A stretch of 26,385 nucleotides of DNA from Isoetes engelmannii (lineage: Eukaryota > Streptophyta > Lycopodiopsida > Isoetales > Isoetaceae), in assembly GCA_011763485.2 (NCBI GenBank), contig JAANSK020121124.1, forward strand, positions 1 to 26,385, read 5' to 3'. Position numbers and translations under genes: made by a program. This document shows, piece by piece, positions 8,954 through 18,692 of the stretch. Numbering within the stretch: the stretch's first letter is position 1; each line of letters begins with the position of its first letter. A model generated the notes under the pieces. That model was not told the origin of the DNA, ran no database searches, and worked only from the letters and a program-made list of their open reading frames with translations.

Positions 8954-9873
8954 ATCACCACATGGCGACAGAAAATAGGGCAGAATGGAGACTAACTGGT
9001 TCTTATGTACGAGTGAAGTTTTGGCCTTCTTAAGGGTTAGTAACACCATCTTCTGTGGGACAGTCCCTGAAACTGGATAAAGCAAACTTCCACATCCAAA
9101 TTCTTTTGAAAGGAGGAATTGTACACCTCGATATTGTCAGAATGGAGTGTAGCTGGTTGGACATGGATACTTAAAGTCCTCCAAAAAGTGTATCAACCAA
9201 GGCAGCTGTACAGTGACTCTCAATTCCAATAGACTTGTCCCATGCGAGTGATGACCTCCAAATAAGGAAACATACTCAGCAATTGCAACACTTGTTTTTC
9301 TGCTGTCATTCTCCCAAAAAAAAAATGTTCTGCTGCTCTCTAGTGACTAAGCTTGTAAGTTTTACTGCTTCCTAGTGCCCGAGTTTGGGGTTTAGCACGT
9401 ATCTGGACAGTGTACCACACACTAAGTCTGGCTAGTAGCTCAGATCCTCTGACAAGGCTGAGGCAGCCTTATGCTACAGTTAATAGGAAGGGCTCATCCA
9501 TCTTTCCATTACAAGTTTAGCTTCTGACATGATTCATAAAATGGAGCAGTTTTCCATATGAAATTTTGCTAACAATATTCAAGCGTATTTTCTGCTGAGT
9601 AAGGAAGAATACCCTAGCAATACCCTGGGCTTTGCTGCCATACCTTCTCCTTAGCAATATGCATTAAAGCTTTAATTTCAAAACTCTTCTTCAAAGAGTT
9701 CTGGGACTAATTACTGCCATCTACTTTACGGATCATATCGTCCCACAGAAAGAAGCATGCTATCAATATGACCACTATTATGCCTATAGTAAAAATCAGG
9801 ATCTGCTCTCAATTTGATGTAAACCATGTATATTTGGACTAATCTTCTTATGCCAACACCTCAGGTGATTTTT
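8954..9873. other. Stretch between LTR element and host gene, no firm gene
   Basis: Only short open frames occur. A weakly coding-looking minus-strand patch lies at about 9050-9330 but it is broken and unassigned. On the plus strand two related segments (TGTTCTGCTGCTCTCTAGTG at 9325 and TTTACTGCTTCCTAGTG at 9360) form a small imperfect duplication. Any terminal exon of the DUF3537 gene would be expected on this side, but I could not find it here. Confidence 0.35.
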
Positions 9874-10172
9874 TCAACCAATCGTGCTCTTCAGTCTGTA
9901 CAAATGACTCTCTGGTCCTTTCGACTTGAAATCCAGGTGGTGGTTGCATAAATATCTCCTCGAGATCACCATTGATTTAAAATCCATGACATAGGCTTGT
10001 TTAGTTGCAAACTGGATAGGAGCAATATGAGAAGAGGCTCTTCCTGCAGAATTAAAGCTGTCATAATCAGAGATCCGATGAGAAAATTCATCTTCAATAA
10101 AGTGTGCTCCTTGAAGCAAAAACCTTCTTGCTAAGGGATCATACCATCTCCATCCTTCATATTTGCAGGTAT
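9874..10172 (-). CDS. Candidate terminal exon with WWE-like domain
   Basis: A 122-base GT-AG intron (10294-10173) would join exon 5 (phase 1) in frame to this exon, which then encodes about 99 residues to a TGA at 9874. It reads DTCKYEGWRWYDPLARRFLL, later IEDEFSHRISDYDSF, then IQFATKQAYVMDFKSM. The pattern W-x-W-Y-D, an IEDEF helix and a late YVxDFxxM strand resembles WWE domains (W-x-W....LE.A(F/Y)....Y.(I/V)DF..M), which bind poly-ADP-ribose units in SRO/PARP-like and ubiquitin-ligase proteins. A membrane receptor carrying a WWE domain is unexpected, so this exon may belong to a different gene or pseudogene. The family call is tentative. Confidence 0.35.
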
Positions 10173-10294
10173 CTAATTTCATGCCATACAAGCACTCATA
10201 AGATGTAGCAGGTATGATCGGACAGACAAGTCGAACAAGAAAGACATAAATAAGATTTCAAAAGGCAGATAAAATTGAAGATAGTTCCAGTTAC

Positions 10295-10532
10295 CAAGTG
10301 CTGCACGTTTGCTATAATCCTCTTGATTTTCCCAATGGCGTTCCAAGTTCTGCAGTATCTCAAGATTTACATTTTCCTTTGATGACGGTATACATGGCGC
10401 AAGTGAAGATTCGAATGTACTCATTGCATGCATTGAGCTGGCAGCTCTAACAATCCTTCGATGCAAATGGGCAATCCGAGAAGCAGACTTCAAGCAAAGA
10501 CCTGTACCAGTCAAACTCACCATGTTCAAAAC
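10295..10532 (-). CDS. DUF3537 gene, exon 5 (TM6 and following loop)
   Basis: Encodes 79 codons plus one base. The acceptor is CATCTTTCTGCAG at 10533 and the donor CTTG|GTAACT at 10294. VSLTGTGLCLKSASRIAHLH, followed by RRIVRAASSMHAM, corresponds to the family's TM6 and LCLRSAAKITHxAQxxxxxAxxWH motif. The exon ends EDYSKRAAL, matching the conserved FQxRQAL that immediately precedes TM7 in relatives. The expected next residues (YLxxNxAGIT.FGF..DR) were not found. Reading through the donor gives 38 more residues, partly hydrophobic (FYLPFEILFMSFLFDLSV), before a stop near 10180. Confidence 0.75.
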
Positions 10533-13500
10533 CTGCAGAAAGATGACAATTCTACTCAAACAATATGTTATAAGGAATATTTTATAATATGCAAGTTGTG
10601 GCAAATGGGATTGAGATAGAGCGCAAGAATGGCAGACCAAAACTGGGTTCATACAAACACAAGTACTAATATGAAATTGAATCCTGATAGATTGATTGTA
10701 TTCAATTCATAGTCCACAACTAAATATAAGCTGCGAACCTATGCATTAATTACAGAGATTCACTCGATTGGGCGATGACAGTGCATAATGAAGTCTTTCC
10801 TTATATAAAGTTGTAGTTACACCGTTATTTCCAATATATAATGCATTTTTGTTATCCATGCCAGTTGATTAACCTTTTATCTCATAGTCTTTCATGCATC
10901 TTCCCCTTGCACCTGCTCTGAATTACCAATCCTAGCCATCACAACATCAAGACAAGTGATAGTAAATTTCAATGTGCTCGGATTGAACATGGAAAAGTAG
11001 ATTTCCAGCCAGGTAGCTAGAACTTATATTGTCATTAATCATGATTGGAAGAGCACATAACGTTGTAGTTTACACCGTTATTTCCAATATATAATGCATT
11101 TTTGTTATCCACGCCAGATGATTAACCTTTTAACTCATAGTCTTTCATGCATCTTCCCCTTGCACCTGCTCTGAATTACTAATCCTAGCCATCACAACAT
11201 CAAGACACCCCATCTATATCTCCTTCACTTTCTTCATCTGCAACATGTTGGCAGCAGTAACCACAAGTAAAGTGATAGTAAATTTCAATGTGCTCAGATT
11301 GAACATGGAAAAGTAGATTTCCAGCCAGGTAGCTAGAACTTATATTGTCATTAATCATGATTGGAAGAGCACATAACGTTGTAGTTTACACCGTTATTTC
11401 CAATATATAATGCATTTTTGTTATCCACGCCAGATGATTAACCTTTTAACTCATAGTCTTTCATGCATCTTCCCCTTGCACCTGCTCTGAATTACTAATC
11501 CTAGCCATCACAACATCAAGACACCCCATCTATATCTCCTTCACTTTCTTCATCTGCAACATGTTGGCAGCAGTAACCACAAGTAAAGTGATAGTAAATT
11601 TCAATGTGCTCAGATTGAACATGGAAAAGTAGATTTCCAGCCAGGTAGCTAGAACTTATATTGTCACTAATCATGATTGGAAGAGCACAACGAAGTATTA
11701 TTTTTCATTGGCAATGATCAGAATACTTCTTTGTGCTCTTCCAATCATGTGAGACTGAACTCACCCTCTTTACATATCTTGTCTTAACGGTCTTTGATAT
11801 ATTTAAAAACTCTCTTTGTTGCATTCAAATCAGCAAATTAGAGCTCCAACAAGTTGCATGTACTGTGTTTTTAAATTAAGTCTTGAATACACAGTTTTGT
11901 ATGTATCTCCACTGCCACACATACTTTGCTAATCAAGCACAGAAAAAAAAATGGAGCTGACGCACTGTGGATTGCCCTTAAATTTGTTAAAAATGGAGAA
12001 TCAAACTTGTGTTGAAGATTGAAATTATAAGAAGGTGCTCCAGGCAGATCCGTGCTCCCAAGCAGCTTCAAGCATTGAATCATCCCCTTTCAGGGATCCG
12101 GCCCCAAATACATGCACATTGCTCCTTGGCTGAAACAGGGGGATGCGATTTGAGCAAGCCCTGTACTGCCAAATAAACTTCTACGGAATAAGCTTCCCCT
12201 GAATCCTGAAAGTTTCCTGAATAACCTTCTATAGAGTAAGCTTCTAAGCTTCCTGAATCTTCAGAATAAGCTTCTACAGAATAAGCTTGCGGAATCTTGA
12301 GCACAGAAAGATCATGCTTCCCCTGTGCTGCCGAAGCTAAATGGAAGGTTAACCAAGATCGACGCCATAGCTGGAGATCTCAGCTATGAAATTTCTTGAA
12401 CAAAGTCCAGATCATTAAAATGTGGCCATACTCGGGTCGTAAATCCCCTGTTCTGCCTGTTTGCAATGGAAGAAACCATGTTTGCCATGAAGCCCTGTTT
12501 TCCATGGAAGAAGCCATGTTTGCCGTAAAAGAACCCAGTACTCTTGAAGAACAGAAACGAGCGAGCAAGCTCCCGATCAGCCTGGTCTGTAACAGAGAAC
12601 CAGGAAGGGAAGCTGAGATGAACCGCCAGATTGAATCCTAATGCCCCTAACGCTGATCGACGGCAGCCAAATCCAACCTCTAATGCTGACTAACACAGCT
12701 CTACAAATGATGTCCACCATCCAACCAGGCCTCCAAACCGATCGCGGCCGTCCAAATGAAAAACCCACTATCGGCCCATCTCGGAAAGGGTATGTCCTTC
12801 GGGCAACCCAAAACCCAAGTACTCATCAACGCAATTGGATTCACTAATAACAGTACAAAATAGAATAGATTTTTTAACGTCCATGAAAGCCATGGCACTA
12901 ATAAAGAACCAGCCATATGTCTGTAGAAAGAAACTACAACTTTTCATCTCAGTATCACTATTGCAGGTTCTCAGCTACAATCAAATGAATGTATACAAAC
13001 AGTAATGATCTCAATCGTTATACAGACAAATCAGATTCAGTTTAACAAGGCCATCCCTTAAAAATTTTTATCAAATCATGCATGCTTGCTTGAAGTCGTC
13101 CACTCATTTCTCCAACTTAAAAATTATATCTTCATTTCCAATCACATGCCCTTACCCTGGTGCCCAGTAAGAACGCATGAAGGCATAAATTATGATTAGA
13201 CATTTGGAACCATGCGAAAATGCCCACAATCCACTCTGTTCTTGCATTAGCCAGCCCATCAAGCTCAGAGATGCATCAAATGGATGTGAATCGGCTTTTT
13301 TGCATGTGATTTGAAAGGGTACGTATAGCAGCCATTGCTCTTCTTCCATAAGCTTCTTGCTATGCTCTCTTCTTCTATACTTAATGGTATTTTTTACCCC
13401 ATTTTGGAAGAGGCTTTTGTGGTTTGCACAGAACAGCTCCTCAAATCAGCTTCTTGAGAAGCCACAATTGGTCTTCTCATAACAAAATCTGGATGTTGAA

Positions 13501-16500
13501 CCAGCAAGTATGATAGGGTATAGCATGATGTAAACCTGGCACGTCTGGATGCTGCACAATATGTCTCTTAATTTGTAACTTGGAGTGAACCTTGAACTGA
13601 AACTTGCACAAAATAATCACTTCTTTGAACCTGGCGTTCATGAGAAAGGTTGCGTGCTGCTCATCTAAAACATATCTACTTACAATAGATCAAGTCAACT
13701 TTAAATTTGTTTTTTTTTTTAATGCTAATCCATGACTCCTTGGCTGCATAAGCATAGCCCTGGCATGCAAACGCATGCAGATACTTGAAAGTTGCACTTC
13801 TTTCAATTTATTTGAATTCTTTGTAGACATCCTTAGGCTTGTCCAAAGCTTCCTTTGAGGTTGTTGTATTGAAAAGTGCTGCCTTAAATGTTTAGATAGA
13901 GCGCTTCTTTACAACCCATTCTTCTAGTTCTAGAGTTCTTTTCACAAACTGGGCTCTTCCGCTTGTATCTCTTCTTCCAACAATTTTTCTGCAAACAAGA
14001 CTGTTATCATCAACGCGTTTCAGTCTCCAAAGTTTTTATCATCAAACAATTGATCATAACGCTCTGTCACTATGGCAAATTCCTATCGCAAGAAAGAACC
14101 ATTTCTTTGAGTGCTTCCCTCTTTAGTTTTGAAAACTTGCTTCATAAGATCGAGATTTCATACTAAGTTGAGAGAAATGGAATCAGGCAAGAGAGGACAA
14201 CAGAACCAGAATTGAATTCACAGAAGAATAGATTAAAGCATCTCTAATTGATTGATTGAATTGCTCATATAATCAATTCCCACTCACTAAATTCATGAAC
14301 ATTACTCTTTTCTGGTGGCTCATTCTGGTTTAAATGTCTACATTATCAAACCCCTAACTTATGATGCATGTACTTGTGTTCCTGTGTAGTGCGTTTCCTA
14401 TATTTGCATAGCATCTTGCACCCTCAATGATAGTCCATCTATTGTGATCTGCTGCATCCATTATCACCCCCCGTGAATTCTTCATGCAAAGGCATCACAA
14501 ACAAGTTTTCTCGTGTACTTCCATTTCCTAAGGGTCTCCCATAGACGTTAATAAAATCTTTTTCTCATTCTTTGAGAAACAGCTTTCCAATTTCACATCG
14601 CATTAATAGTAAGACAAATCAAAATATTTTCACACATAGCCAAACATTTTATTCCACTTTTTAGACTTATCGAAGCCATCAAAATACTGTCACGTTGTAA
14701 GCATTTCTACCCATAACATGCCAAAATCAATTTGAAAACCAGATATTATCATTTAGAAAGATACTCACCATTAATTCTCCTGCCATAAAAATGTTATCAT
14801 TGTACGTTTCGAGGTTTGCAACTATCTCGTACATAGAAGCCAGGGCTCCAAGTACACAGATTGAACCAATAAGTGCTAAGAAAAGTCGGAAACGTCGACT
14901 TGTAATCTGCATTCCCATCACAATTTTGACATATTGATCATAGTAGAAGGCAGGGTCCATTCTTTCTTTAAGTATTTCTTTGAACTTTGTCATCTTTAGC
15001 TCCTGAAATATGCCATAATGCAATAAACAAGAATGAAGTTTATTACATGATTGTGTAATACAATTTCTTGCAAGAGCATCACCTGTAGGATGCAAACTTT
15101 CCAAAACAGCACGCAAGCATAAAGATATGTGGTCGTTTGGAATATCCATGACAGCGTTGAGAGTACAATTACAATCACAAGATCAGCAATTCTGCTTTGT
15201 AAACTCAAGGGCAGCGGTTTCAGCTCCACTGCAGAATAAAGCCAAGACTTCTGAATAATATACAGAATAAATGCAGGAAGAAAGAGCTTTGCCAGAAGTG
15301 GAAGCCCTTGCTGTAATCATATATGAAGCAAGTTAGATTATAACCACAAAAGAAGCAAAGGAATAAAAAAATGATCACTGTACCTCAATAGCTGATTGGT
15401 AATCCCTTTGTACTTCAGCTACTTCTTGAGCTACAGTATCAAGCAAAAGCACTCCTTTAAGGCCATAATACCAAATTGCTTGAGCTATGAAAAGAAATGA
15501 AGCAGCGCAGTTTAGTGCCCCAACAACCACCACTAAAGGTTGGTATACAAGCTGCATAAGCAAAAGAAGAGCTATTTAGACACATAGGTCTTATGAACAT
15601 AACTAAGTACCTAAGCTTCATCCAACGAAGTAAGAGACTTAATACTTGTGGTACTATTACTAATTTACTGCCATAATTGTTGATAACAAAGTAGACAACC
15701 TAAAGTTCCTTTCAACTCAGAAGTCTACAAAACAAATTATATTTAATAGGTTATGCTGAAGAGCAAATTATTTATGAAGCTAGCATTCTGATGTCTGAGT
15801 GTGCAAGTGAGCTGTTGCTCCACTATAGGCTGCCATCTTCCTGCTTGAAATATCCTGTCTGAAACTGCTGATGACATTTCTTCAAGATGGAAGAAATTGC
15901 ATTGCTGCTTCCATAACTGCATTTTGAACCTATCTTTGTTCAAAGTTTCAACCAAATATGCACAATCATCATCGAGGCTCCTGACCTTCAGAGAAAAATT
16001 CATTCGCTGCTTTAAAATTTAGATACCTCAATACGATAAATCAGAGTAACTGAATCGGGTTGTATTGAATAAAACCAAGAAAGCCAAGTCCTCTATCAAA
16101 AGCAAATTAACTAGGCGGAACTTGCTGCTAGGCCCTCTTAGAAATCAAGAGACCAAGTACATACAACACCTTGAACCTGCAAGTAAGTCATGAGGATTTT
16201 GAACCTGTAATTGTATAAGACCATGTGGTTAAAATCATTACTGTTCAAATTTCATCTGGGTCCTTGGTAAGCACGTTTAACTCTCCTGGAAGTTGAGTTG
16301 ACCTATTTCATTGTGAAGTTATTGGAATCTCTGTAACATTGTAGCTTTCCCCTGGCTGCCCCTATCAGGTCTACCATGTGTCACTGTTTTCCATAATATC
16401 TGTTAGTTCACCATCTCAGTTGACTGTTACGATTATGATCTAAAATACAGTCACCAATGATATATGGATCTGTGTAGACAGATCAAGTGACCTGTGTGGT

Positions 16501-18620
16501 CAAGAGGCCTGTGTGGTCTAATTGATCTGTGTAGTCACTCCTGGAAGAGCTTTGCGCCTCCAGAGCGATTATGTGTATAATCCTGGAGCATGTGTTGATC
16601 CAAACCCTGGGAGAACTGTGTGCCCTCAGAAGCGTCGAGCATTAGCTAGGCTAATGTAGGCAGTATTTGAGCTAGTGCAGTATCCACTTGTGGTATTAAT
16701 ATAATATTAGGATGAATGATGACCTAATATGCAGTATGTATTGGAGTCATGAACCCAATCATATGCTGATGGTTTGTACATCATCTTTCGGCCAAAAAGT
16801 GATGGGATAGAGGCAGATGGAAGAGGTGACAAGGGAACTAGAAGTTTGGTCAAAGATAAGCGAAGTTATCCTTGAAGAAAGGGACGTTTTTTTCTGATAT
16901 TGAGTGCTTCTGCCTAGTTCGCAGCTCGGTGGGTGATTCAGTCTCTCTTAATCTACGGTTGAGTGTTGTGTTCTTCACTTTTCCTTGCAGTTTCCATAGT
17001 CCTGTGTAAACTTAGACGAATTTCCCTTGCTGTTCGTAACAAGGTCAGCCTATGTCTGTGGGTCTTGTGTACCTTTGCTCCCTTATGTCTATGTACATAG
17101 TGCATTTTACCAGAAGGTGTTACTCATCCTAGTTTAACCACCCAGAGTTTGTAAAATCAGAGTGTCTACGTATCTCATCCATCCTCATCTTTCTATTCTC
17201 AGACCATGGATTCCTAACAGTTACCGTCTCCTTTGATCATTTTGTCACTGTTATAGATCACATATTTGAATCCCTGTTTGTTGTTGAATGAGTAAAAGTA
17301 CAGTTGGGTTTTTTACCGTACTTTACCTTAATACATGTGCAACCCGATCGAGATGTTCATTTTTCATTCTGACTGCACAGACCCTGATCAGCATTTAGCA
17401 CCTTTAGTTTCCTATCACAAAGAAGGGCTGCTTGTGTTTCTATTATTGCTGATTGTGTTATTCTCTTGGAGGCCTTTTCCTTTGGTAAACTCATCCTCTA
17501 TTGACATGACTTTCTTCATTAATGGAGAAGAACGAAATTATCTCTCCTTGCTTTGGACCTTTCTGCTCATGTTTCACAGTGTTTGAGGAAATTCATGAAC
17601 AAATCGAACCACACATGTAAACCACATGAGCTCGTCCATGATTGTTGGATCTTTAAAGATCGTCCTAGGACATGTAAATCACATAATGTAGATTTTCTGT
17701 CCTTGGTGTTAATATCGTTAAGCCAACAAAACTCCATCTCCCTCGTTGGAAGATACCCTACAAAGTCCCATTGGAACATCATCTAGCTAACAATTACGCT
17801 ATCAGCTATGTTAAAATTAAAAGCATATTCTGAATCTTCATTGTCATGACGACAGCTGACGTTGTTAAAAAGGCCACCATAGTATACTTTCAGTTGCTCA
17901 TGAGCAAAGAAGAAAGGTTTGTTTGGCCATTGCCCGTTGTAATCACTGTAGACATATCAGGGTTTGAGGCCCCCAAACCCATCATGCAAAATGTGAAGTG
18001 ACTGCCATGTTAAGAAAATCATCATTTGTTAAAACGTTGCAGCTTTGCAACAGCAACCTCTCCTTCTCCTTCCTAGGGAAAAGCAGCTTTGCAACAGCAG
18101 CCTCTCCTTCTCCTTCCTAAGGGAAGCAGCCATTTTCCCTATAATTCCAGCATTTTAACTTAGGCCTGTCCTTGGGTTTTTGCCTGAGGAGCTCAAAAGT
18201 TAAGTGCCTGATCTTGTGATAAAACTTTCTTGCTTTTCTTTACGTTCCCCATCAAAATGTTGCAGTAAACCATAACCTTGATAATTCAAAGCTTTGAATT
18301 ATCTTCTATTTTCTGTGTATCATACATCTCTTTACTCTGTGTATATAGGTGTTCCATCATTCTCAAGCCCATCATAAAGCATCCTAATGGAAAGATAAAA
18401 CAGCACATTTCCAGCATGTTTTATTTATCTTATCCAACACCTTTTCACAATTTACCTGCTTCTGAGGTTCCTTACTAGCAGCTCTGACGTACATTAGTCT
18501 GAGTATGGGAACCAATATGACCATTATAAAACCAACAATCCATGACATTAACCCCCAACTTGAATTTGAATGGTCTAGCTGGAGTGCTCGCATGGTGAAG
18601 CGAAAGCTTTTTAACCTCAT
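10295..18620 (-). CDS. DUF3537 family protein, gustatory-receptor-like (GRL), 3' end unresolved
   Basis: Five exons join in frame: 18620-18456, 15551-15384, 15310-15083, 15002-14769 and 10532-10295, giving 344 codons plus one base. All introns are GT-AG and the first four junctions are phase 0. The product has six hydrophobic segments: exon 1 WIVGFIMVILVPILRLM; exon 2 LVVVVGALNCAASFLFIAQA; exon 3 LAKLFLPAFILYII and IADLVIVIVLSTLSWIFQTT; exon 4 FRLFLALIGSICVLGALASM; exon 5 LNMVSLTGTGLCL. Family landmarks are SWIFQTTTYLYACVLFWKVC, the SRRFRLFLAL block and the GLCLKSASRIAH block. DUF3537 proteins are plant seven-membrane-segment proteins related to animal gustatory/odorant receptors; ligands and role are unknown. 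The usual last segment (TM7) is missing. The start is uncertain: an acceptor-like ATATAG precedes the ATG by 16 bases, so an upstream exon may exist. Confidence 0.72.
10810..11689 (-). repeat. Three-unit tandem array derived from a Copia RNase H region
   Basis: Units start at 10810, 11062 and 11378 (GTTGTAGTTTACACCG and variants). Units 2 and 3 are nearly identical over about 312-316 bases; a seen change is TCATTAATC versus TCACTAATC. Unit 1 lacks about 64 bases after ATCAAGACA. Read on the minus strand each unit encodes a relic of ALPIMINDNISSSYLAGNLL and FHVRSEHIEIYYHF, matching the Copia RNase H motif (DN..A.YL..NP.FH.R.KHIEI..HF). The catalytic context is degraded. The array sits in the intron between exons 4 and 5 of the DUF3537 gene. 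Confidence 0.85.
11672..11749. repeat. Near-perfect inverted repeat (hairpin), 28-base arms, 22-base loop
   Basis: The left arm (11672-11699, starting CATGATTGGAAGAGCACAA) and right arm (11722-11749, reverse complement) match at 27 of 28 positions, with a loop at 11700-11721. The left arm lies at the 3' edge of the third unit of the RNase H-derived array, so the right arm is an inverted copy of the array's edge plus a few adjoining bases. Transcribed from either strand it would form a stable stem. Confidence 0.9.
12165..12300. repeat. Short degenerate minisatellite, GAATAAGCTTCTAC-like units
   Basis: Variants of GAATAAGCTTCTAC and CCTGAATC(T/C)T alternate over about 135 bases, with AAGCTT repeated five times. 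Read on the minus strand the units give AYSVEAYS-like repeats. There is no other coding evidence, so I treat this as repeat DNA within the DUF3537 intron rather than as a protein. Confidence 0.6.
12301..14768. other. Remainder of the large DUF3537 intron, no gene seen
   Basis: This is the exon-4-proximal part of the 4,236-base intron. It contains short repeats (CCATGTTTGCC twice near 12476 and 12515), a poly-T run near 13710, and scattered open frames without recognised domains. The minus-strand frame at 13152-13349 shows nothing I can name. It is probably old transposon debris. Confidence 0.4.
14769..15002 (-). CDS. DUF3537 gene, exon 4 (TM5)
   Basis: Encodes 78 residues between acceptor GGCATATTTCAG and donor ATG|GTGAGT, phase 0. 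A charged cytosolic loop (ELKMTKFKEILKERMDPAFY) leads to MQITSRRFRLFLALIGSICV and TM5. This matches the family pattern with a polar loop, an I-x-S-x-R-F-R block and a long hydrophobic helix. The following intron is 4,236 bases and contains a tandem array and a hairpin. Confidence 0.78.
15083..15310 (-). CDS. DUF3537 gene, exon 3 (TM3-TM4)
   Basis: Encodes 76 residues between acceptor ATGATTACAG and donor CAG|GTGATG, phase 0 at both ends. It carries TM3 (LAKLFLPAFILYIIQKSWLY) and TM4. The segment LSWIFQTTTYLYACVLFWKV, followed by CILQ, is the clearest family match, equivalent to the conserved LSWLYxTxxFLxxCVLFRLxCxLQ of plant DUF3537 proteins. The Arg of the CVLFR motif is replaced by Trp here. 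Confidence 0.8.
15384..15551 (-). CDS. DUF3537 gene, exon 2 (TM2)
   Basis: Encodes 56 residues. The acceptor is TTTGCTTATGCAG and the donor GAG|GTACAG, both in phase 0. After TM2 comes WYYGLKGVLLLDTVAQEVAE, then VQRDYQSAIE. This corresponds to the family segment that reads like RRYGLRRFLFLDKLxDESExVRxxY, including the conserved YGL, the LLLD and the acidic helix with a Y at its end. The preceding intron is 2,904 bases and holds a possible solo LTR. Confidence 0.75.
16401..17219. mobile_element. Possible solo LTR, about 819 bases
   Basis: The segment begins TGTTAGTTCACC and ends GATTCCTAACA, giving short inverted ends TGTTAG/CTAACA as in Copia LTRs. It has no coding capacity. Near its left end it carries a small set of repeats (GATCTGTGTAG and CCTGTGTGGTC, each twice, about 16468-16540). 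No target-site duplication is visible (ATATC versus GTTAC), no internal region or second copy was found, and the true orientation is unknown. It lies within the intron between exons 1 and 2 of the DUF3537 gene. Confidence 0.35.
17220..18455. other. Rest of DUF3537 intron 1, no gene seen
   Basis: Short frames only. The plus-strand frame at 17335-17586 has a hydrophobic stretch but no family match. The sequence next to the donor of exon 1 is AT-rich, as expected for a plant intron. Confidence 0.4.
18039..18126. repeat. Two-copy 44-base tandem repeat
   Basis: GCAGCTTTGCAACAGCA at 18039 recurs at 18083 followed by the same CCTCTCCTTCTCCTTCCTA stretch. There are only a few changes between copies. 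It lies in the first modelled intron of the DUF3537 gene. Confidence 0.85.
18456..18620 (-). CDS. DUF3537 gene, exon 1 as modelled (TM1)
   Basis: Encodes 55 residues from MRLKSFRFTMRALQLDHSNS through the first membrane segment to SKEPQKQ, ending with donor CAG|GTAAAT in phase 0. The FRFTMRALQLDHSNSSW part aligns with the family's pre-TM1 motif, which reads like LRRFxxFLxxLGFDxSS. The frame is also open upstream through EVSA to an acceptor-like TATATAG at 18640-18637. This exon may therefore be internal and start at 18636, in which case the true N-terminus lies further upstream and was not found. Confidence 0.6.
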
Positions 18621-18692
18621 AGCAGAAACTTCATCCCTATATAATATATTGCACAAATAAGCAATTTGATTTTCTAGAGTATGTACAAGCAC

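Noticed and set aside
9050-9330. Minus-strand patch faintly like the end of a pentatricopeptide-repeat protein (ALVDTLFGGL, then a W/L-rich block)
   Set aside because: The resemblance needs two frame changes and several stops within 280 bases and rests on a few residues; too weak to annotate.
12080-12304. Repetitive frame with AYSVEAYS-like units
   Set aside because: It follows from a short DNA repeat with a period divisible by three in parts; there is no start context, domain or splice support.
15743-16003. 86-codon minus-strand frame within DUF3537 intron 1, Gln/Trp/Leu-rich
   Set aside because: It does not resemble the family, and exons 1 and 2 join in phase without it. It may be a relic, but nothing identifies it.
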